The notes beneath the pieces are model-generated. The model ran no database searches. It saw nothing but the letters and a program-made list of their open reading frames with translations, and was not told the DNA's origin. DNA of 64,000 nucleotides from Cladorhizidae sp. MBARI D1340-BT2 (taxonomy: Eukaryota > Porifera > Demospongiae > Poecilosclerida > Cladorhizidae): NCBI GenBank assembly GCA_028752905.1, contig JAQNBH010000006.1:25533811-25597810 (forward strand), read 5' to 3'. Position numbers and translations under genes: made by a program. Shown here in pieces: positions 58,790 through 64,000 of this stretch; position 1 is the first letter of the stretch; each line of letters begins with the position of its first letter.

Positions 58790-60700
58790 ACACATATTTT
58801 AATATTGAAGTTGAGTTTTTTATTTGAACTCCAGCTACGCAGGGAGTCTAAGTCATGTTGAAATTGGTAGCAGTCGTTCACATTCCATACCAGTTTGATG
58901 CATTGGGTGGGATGAGCAATGATGAAGATGTTGTAGAACTTAGTACAAACTTTAATGTAATAGAGATTTAAAGATACTTCCTTGGGGCAGTCCGAGAGAC
59001 ACAGTAGGTACCAGAAGACAGATATGACCTAAACCAGTTCCATATGTCTCTAGTAATTACAATGCAGGACTACTTGAATAGAAGTTCACCATGGGGGACA
59101 CTATCAAAAGCCTCGGTAGATGGTTCAACTTTTGAGTTGTGATAGTCATTACAATAAATAGTTAGTTCTCATGAATAGCAACAGCAGTTGAAGGGTGAAA
59201 CTATTTTTCTGCAATCTGGTTTAGATTGAACAAGTAGCAAAGCTGATTATCTTGTCATAGACCAGTTTCTCTATAATTTTAGAGACGAGCTATTGGTCTG
59301 TAGTTGGCGCCCAAGGGCTTATTACCTGATTTATAAATTGGAATAATGTTGTGTATGTACCAATCAGATGCAATGTACTGGTCCATGATGCTCAGGGAGA
59401 ACAGAATTTGTAGACAGCCAAAGCAGTGTAGTCTTGGATGCATTCCATCAATTTCTTTACCTTTGTTTTGGTCAAGTTTTACTAAGGATATCCATACAGT
59501 TCCTCTGCAGAGATGGTAAAGGTGGCCTGGATTTCCGAGGAACTAGGCATAAGTACTGCTGTGGAAGGATGAGTGGGCTCCTAGTGAAAACTTAATTGAA
59601 GCAGCTGTTTTGCAGACTGTCCCTTTCATAGTGAGTACAGGTAGTTCCAGAGCTATGATCGGAATGTGTATACTATGTTTATTCTGGCTAGGCTGTTAAT
59701 GCAGTTGTCTTTCATGATATTCTTTATGATTCGAACATTTGGATCCGAAGTTGTTGGATTAAGGAGAGTAATTGCTCATATATAGTTGTAGGTGGAAGGA
59801 GTCCTCCTGTAATATTATCATATGTATATTCTGGCTGGGTTGTTAATGCAGTTGTCTTTCACAATATTCATATGATCTTTTTACTTTGGACATTTGGAAC
59901 TGAAGTTGGTGGATCATGGAGAGTAGTTGCTCATAGATGGAGGTGGAAGGAGCCATCCTGTACTCTGTTCTGCTTGAGTGAATGCAGTTGAGAGAATACT
60001 TTATTATTGGAGAAAAATATATCGGTCGCTGGTGACGATTTTTTAATACTGACACAGTATATTGGTGATTACTGGTTTTAGTGCTAAGCATACATATTCT
60101 GTATCATTTAGAGAAAGTAAGTGGGTGAAAACAAAAAATCTAATAGAAGTCACATTCAGGCCATCCATGTCAGCTTTAGAGAGAGAGATAAAAAAATCTT
60201 GCATGAAGAGGTTGTGTGGGAATGGCAGTAGTTATAAATAAGGTAACTTGAATTGGTCCAACTTGACCAGAAAGTGGAATAAAGGATGAGCTCAGGATGG
60301 TTTGGCAATGACAAAATCAAGGATGTTGCCAGTTTGAGTAGGGCTAGTTATAAACAGACGCAGTGTACAGTTATAGACTGAGGTCACAGAACATCGAAGA
60401 ATTCATGGACGGATTGGTAAGTGAGGCTCAGTTGATATCAGTGAAGTTAAAGTGATACATTATTATTACTTTGCCCGTAGCGCAAGTTTCTTTCAGATAA
60501 GAGAACAGGCCAAGGTGATATGAATTAGGAGGTACATAGCTACTGTATTCAGTAAGATGATTAGATTTAGGTCAAAATAGTTGTAATGAATTGGTGCAAG
60601 AAGGTAATATGATGATCCTAGATCCCAATTAGACACGCACACATTTCTCTTATAATAATCAAGAGCATGTAACACTACTGAGGCTGGCGGGGCAAGTGGT
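58790..60700 (-). pseudogene. LINE retrotransposon ORF2 (APE endonuclease + RT), decayed
   Basis: The endonuclease end is at 60545-60290: Y-V-P-P-N-S-Y-H-L-G-L-F, then H-F-N-F-T-D-I-N (usually G-D-F-N-x-x-x-I-x-W). The RT begins near 59390 with A-S-D-W-Y-I-H-N-I-I-P-I-Y-K-S-G-N and N-Y-R-P-I-A. Then A-F-D-S-V-P-H-G-E-L-L-F-K (about 59115), L-P-Q-G-S-I-F (about 58995) and F-Q-H-D-L-D-S-L-R-S-W (about 58860). These are the marks of CR1/L2/jockey-type LINEs. Many stops and shifts. The active-site F-A-D-D was not found. The 3' end is lost near the start of the transposase at 58.56 kb. Confidence 0.7.
59690..59960. repeat. Direct duplication of about 130 bp inside the LINE
   Basis: 'gttaatgcagttgtctttca' and 'gctcatatatag/gctcatagatgg' with 'aggtggaaggag' occur twice (starting near 59683 and 59829). 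Confidence 0.75.
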
Positions 60701-60869
60701 GCACACTTATCTGCTAATTAAGCAGGATGTGAGAGCATGCTGGGTAATGCCGTACAGAAGTTATCTTACCGAGTTGAACTACTGGAAGATGGATAGTTTA
60801 TGTAACATCTAGATTCACAGGGAGAACCAAGCTTGGGCTGGAAAGAAGAGAAAGCTCCCAGTTACCCTG

Positions 60870-61480
60870 ATCATGGTCTACTTGGACCTGAAAGAACCAC
60901 TCTCCTCGACTATGATGCTTTCTAACAAGCAGAATTTGAGGGTTGCAGATGCTGTGAATGATTTCGCCTCTGTCAACTTAGACCATCAGATAGTAAAGAG
61001 GAACCAAAGCCAAGATTCAGTGGTAGATTTACCAATGGCTACCTCTGCTGTTAAATTTCGGGTGAGTTTCAAACAGCAGTTTGGAATCTGTTGCAGGATG
61101 TTGATATAGGGAAGTTTGATTATCTCCTCATCGAGAGCAGTGGAATGACAACTCCTTGGCCACTATAGCTACCCTCGAGCAGGAATATGGGAGGATGTAC
61201 CGAATCCTCCTTTATGCTGTAGTGACTGTTGTGGACACCTACGCTCTAGTAGCCAAATTTAAGAGTAGCGAAACATACCCCGCTGCAGCTGATAGCCAAC
61301 TCCAATATGCTGATGTCATAGTCATGAACAAGAAAAACCACGTTTCCGAGTCACAGCCTGGCAAAGCATGTGACTGGGAGAGCATGAACTCTGAGGCTAC
61401 TATGTCCCTCATGCGTGTTGACTGTTGCTTTCTCTCGAGCAGCTATTTCCACAAATCTGGAAGTGATAGGATGGTATAAT
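60870..61480 (+). pseudogene. COG0523/CobW-family GTPase (zinc chaperone type), intronless, broken
   Basis: Reads, with frameshifts: K-L-P-V-T-L-I then L-L-G-P-E-R-T-T-L-L (a decayed Walker A, normally G-x-x-G-x-G-K-T-T) and N-L-R-V-A-D-A-V-N-D-F-A-S-V-N-L-D. Then F-T-N-G-Y-L-C-C (normally N-G-C-x-C-C), F-D-Y-L-L-I-E-S-S-G-M (Walker B region), V-V-T-V-V-D-T, and Y-A-D-V-I-V-M-N-K (the NKxD region, K-N here). COG0523 proteins are GTPases that deliver zinc or other metals. No introns interrupt about 600 bp, and at least three frameshifts and two stops are present. A retrocopy of a host gene or an old acquisition are both possible. Confidence 0.7.
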
Positions 61481-61879
61481 GAGGAATATGTGGGATGTGC
61501 TCGGTTAATATGTGTGCTATGCCCTCTGCTTTGTGACTCTGCTTCCATTGGTCTCTTGAGTGGGAATCCTCACATGTGCCAGATTAACACTAGACCTCTG
61601 TTGACTCGCATTTGCCGGCAAATTACCTACTAGTTTGATGACCTGCTGCACTACTGTGACTGACCTAGTTTATTTACAGGAGTTGTAGACATTACCTGCG
61701 ATATTTGGGGACTTAGTTCTCAATCTCTCATCCCTTCATCATCAAAATCACTGGCTCTCCTGACACACACCATACCACCATCGCCACTATGACCAACACT
61801 AGATAAGCTTGGGTTACATAGTAAACTATGTGTTGCTTTGTGGACTTCTAACTAACACACAAAGACCAACGTGCTCTCT

Positions 61880-62040
61880 AACTATGCACACACACACCAC
61901 TACAGACACACCAAACCACACCACATACATACATATATACATACTCCACAATCACACTCACTCCCACACACACACATTCACTCACTAACACACACACACA
62001 CATATTGCCACACAATACACATATACATACGCACAGAGAG
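61880..62040. repeat. CA-rich low-complexity stretch
   Basis: Interrupted (CA)n with ATACAT and CACTC variants; plus-strand ORFs across it (His-rich) are by-products. Confidence 0.85.
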
Positions 62041-62344
62041 AGACACTATAACGGCTGACCATAAGAAACCGTCTGGCTGTGGCCTTATGTATAGCCGTGG
62101 CCTTATGTATAGCCAGCCCATTATTAGCTACATATGATCTGCATCTTCACCACACACTATAGCAGAAAAATTCTATCTCTTTGCTGTATTTTCAGCGTTG
62201 AAATGGTAAATGGTCTGCAATTTGTTTCCTGATAGAGCTAGCTATTATCAGATCCAAGGCCCAATCACCAGCATACCAGTCTTTTCACCGGATTCAATTC
62301 CCAATCACCAATACACAAATCTTTTCACCAGATGCAATGCCTGA

Positions 62345-62465
62345 GGCATCAGAAATGCCCCCTAGCCCTAGATTTAGCCTTAGTCCTGGCCTTAGTCCGT
62401 CCCAGCCCTAGCCCAAGACTTAAGCCCTAGCCAAATGCCTATCCTTAGGCCTAGCCTAGCATATC
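62345..62465. repeat. Degenerate CTAGCCC/CTTAGCC telomere-like repeats
   Basis: Units such as ccctagc, ccttagt and gcctagc run from 62360 to 62458, in the same orientation as 5690-5895. Confidence 0.6.
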
Positions 62466-62874
62466 AGTCTCTTTTTATATCTTGAAGACTAGGGACTAGT
62501 GCAATAAAGACTCACAGCAATCAATGGCCTGGTATCAATTGGTCATGAGCTTTCGTACGGTTACCAGAAGTCTACTCAAGATATGATAAATATAAATGTA
62601 TAAGATACATATAATTATAATATTATACATCTTCAGGTATTTATCAAGCCTCAAGGTAGCAAGCACCAAATATGCTCTTGTCATCCCTCTGGGGTTAGGG
62701 TAGGCACATGTAGCAAGCACTGAGGAGATAGACTGTGACAAAATCATATGTGGAGCCGACAAGAAGGAGAGCGATGGCATTCCAATTACATGCTTGGATG
62801 GAGGTGAAGTCAAGGAGTTGGAAGTTGTTAGAGCATCCAAGCATCACAAACAACAATAGCTAAAGCAGAATCAG

Positions 62875-63175
62875 CAGCTGAAAAACAACACATTCAGCAC
62901 ATCCCCACCTGGAACTAGCTCTTACTAAGCAGAGGCAGCAGCTGGAGAGAAAAACAGAGAGAACATACCTAGAGCTAGCTCTAACATGCCAACATCATTG
63001 CTAGTATCACGAACAATAATAGTTAAAGCAGAGCGAGCAGCTGGAGAGCAACACAGTCAGCACATCCCGACCTAGAGGTATCTCTAACTAAGTAGTGGCA
63101 GTAAATGGAGAGAAACACAGACAGCACATCCTCACCTAGAGCTAGCTCAAACATGCCAACATCATTTCAAGTAAT
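62875..63175. repeat. Imperfect tandem repeat, about 60-70 bp alternating units
   Basis: 'agcagctggagag', 'cagcacatcc' and 'acctagagctagctc' recur four or five times. 'aacatgccaacatcatt' occurs twice about 178 bp apart. Confidence 0.7.
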
Positions 63176-63435
63176 CTCAGGAAAATGAATAACATGGACG
63201 TGCATTATTTTGATTTGTAGGTGCAAATTCCATGATGCAAGCATGCATCTGCTTTTTTGGGTGGGAGAGGGGGGGAAAGGGGGCGGAAGTTTAAGCTTCC
63301 TTGATGCTGCCTACATAGTTTACAATATGTATCATATATTTGGTGTTTTTGAATAGAGCACACCATTGGATATTGGTCTGTTGCATTGTTGTGTGCATGC
63401 TCATCAGTGTAACTCCGTTAGGTAATATCACATAT

Positions 63436-63620
63436 TATTGTAAATATATATCACATCTTCAGGCAGGTATTGTAAATATATATCAAATCTACAGGCAGAT
63501 ATTGTAAATATATATATCATCTTCAGGCAGGTATTGCAGGCAGGTATTATAAATATATATCACATCTTCAGGAAGGTATTGTACACATTTTCAGGCAGGT
63601 ATTGTAAATATATATCACAA
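63436..63620. repeat. Tandem repeat, about 32-37 bp unit, 5-6 copies
   Basis: The unit is close to 'caggcaggtattgtaaatat' plus 'atatcacatctt', with one shortened copy near 63530. Confidence 0.85.
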
Positions 63621-64000
63621 CTTGATGTATGGACGTGTCTGTTGAGGGCAGACTCATCAACATGGACCATGGATGACCTTTAGGCATTAATACAGAGAGT
63701 ACTGAGGGAACATTACTAAGTTATGTCGCACCAAACAGACTTAGATATTATAATAATTATGTGGGCCTACCCAGTTATAGTATGTGGAACTTTGCTGAGT
63801 GTATGTAAGAATGTATGTCATCCTGTTTATCTGGGAAGTCAGGTTATAAGAACCCTGACTGACCAAGGTTCAGGAGCTTTGCCTTGTCCTGTAATTGCAA
63901 CCTTGTGTCTTCATTAATAATCTAAATTCTCTGATTGCAAGATACGGGTGCTATTTACATAAGCATAGCTCTGGTGGCAACAATTGATACCATCACTTGA
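63621..64000. other. No gene recognised
   Basis: One 64-codon ORF (63723-63917) without a domain. Nothing else seen up to the window end. Confidence 0.4.

Noticed and set aside
1..64000. tRNA, rRNA and snRNA genes
   Set aside because: Looked for tRNA B-box-like GGTTCGAATCC and rRNA landmarks on both strands; none convincing.

Overview
This is eukaryotic, AT-rich DNA from an invertebrate animal; my best guess is a sponge, but that is an inference. The signs are split genes with short GT-AG introns, a metazoan-type death domain, and a mix of old transposons: Ginger-like, piggyBac, hAT, pogo/Tigger, DIRS-like, gypsy and LINE. Minisatellites full of GCTAGC and CTAGCCC are also common. I see no prokaryotic operon, rRNA, tRNA or CRISPR array.

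Host-like sequence lies mainly at 0.6-17 kb on the minus strand. Tiny exons occur there in repeated pairs. One exon, 40 nt, encodes a G-E-Q-A-Y-E-N-P-like motif (a YxxP tyrosine motif). Its partner, 62-71 nt, encodes a G-L-P-T-S..G-L-P linker. Six pairs were found, mostly in compatible splice phase. A death-domain exon at 4.05-4.37 kb lies on the same strand among them. Large blocks carrying these exons are duplicated (1-3.17 kb against 15.2-18.0 kb, with a partial third copy at 14-14.9 kb). This may be a signalling adaptor or receptor-tail gene growing by exon-pair duplication. A second host-like fragment at 23.0-23.45 kb (minus) encodes a coiled coil built from a 42-bp tandem repeat, two heptads per unit.

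Most of the rest is mobile DNA, nearly all broken. 9.7-11.4 kb: LTR-retroelement gag-protease with a 30-bp repeat expanded inside gag. 18.1-22.5 kb: Ginger-like integrase + CXC + Ulp1 protease + PHD gene in eight phase-matched blocks, nearly intact. 26.4-28.9 kb: DIRS/Ngaro-like RT-RNase H and tyrosine recombinase. 30.4-32.3 kb: piggyBac. 32.75-35.8 kb: hAT with visible inverted ends. 40.0-41.0 kb: a hAT-like transposase. 41.3-44.2 kb: gypsy element with gag, protease, integrase and one LTR but no RT seen. 44.9-50.9 kb: a second Ginger-like integrase-Ulp1-PHD element on the other strand. 55.0-55.4 kb: pogo/Tigger end. 57.0-58.6 kb: DDE transposase. 58.8-60.7 kb: APE-type LINE. 60.87-61.5 kb: an intronless, broken COG0523/CobW GTPase. 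Two long foldback elements (6.4-7.0 and 38.85-39.5 kb) and two fragments form one MITE-like family.

The most interesting leads are the exon-pair array with its death domain, the two independent Ginger-like elements with protease and PHD modules, and two related sites (24.2 and 54.3 kb) that resemble decayed type III hammerhead ribozymes.
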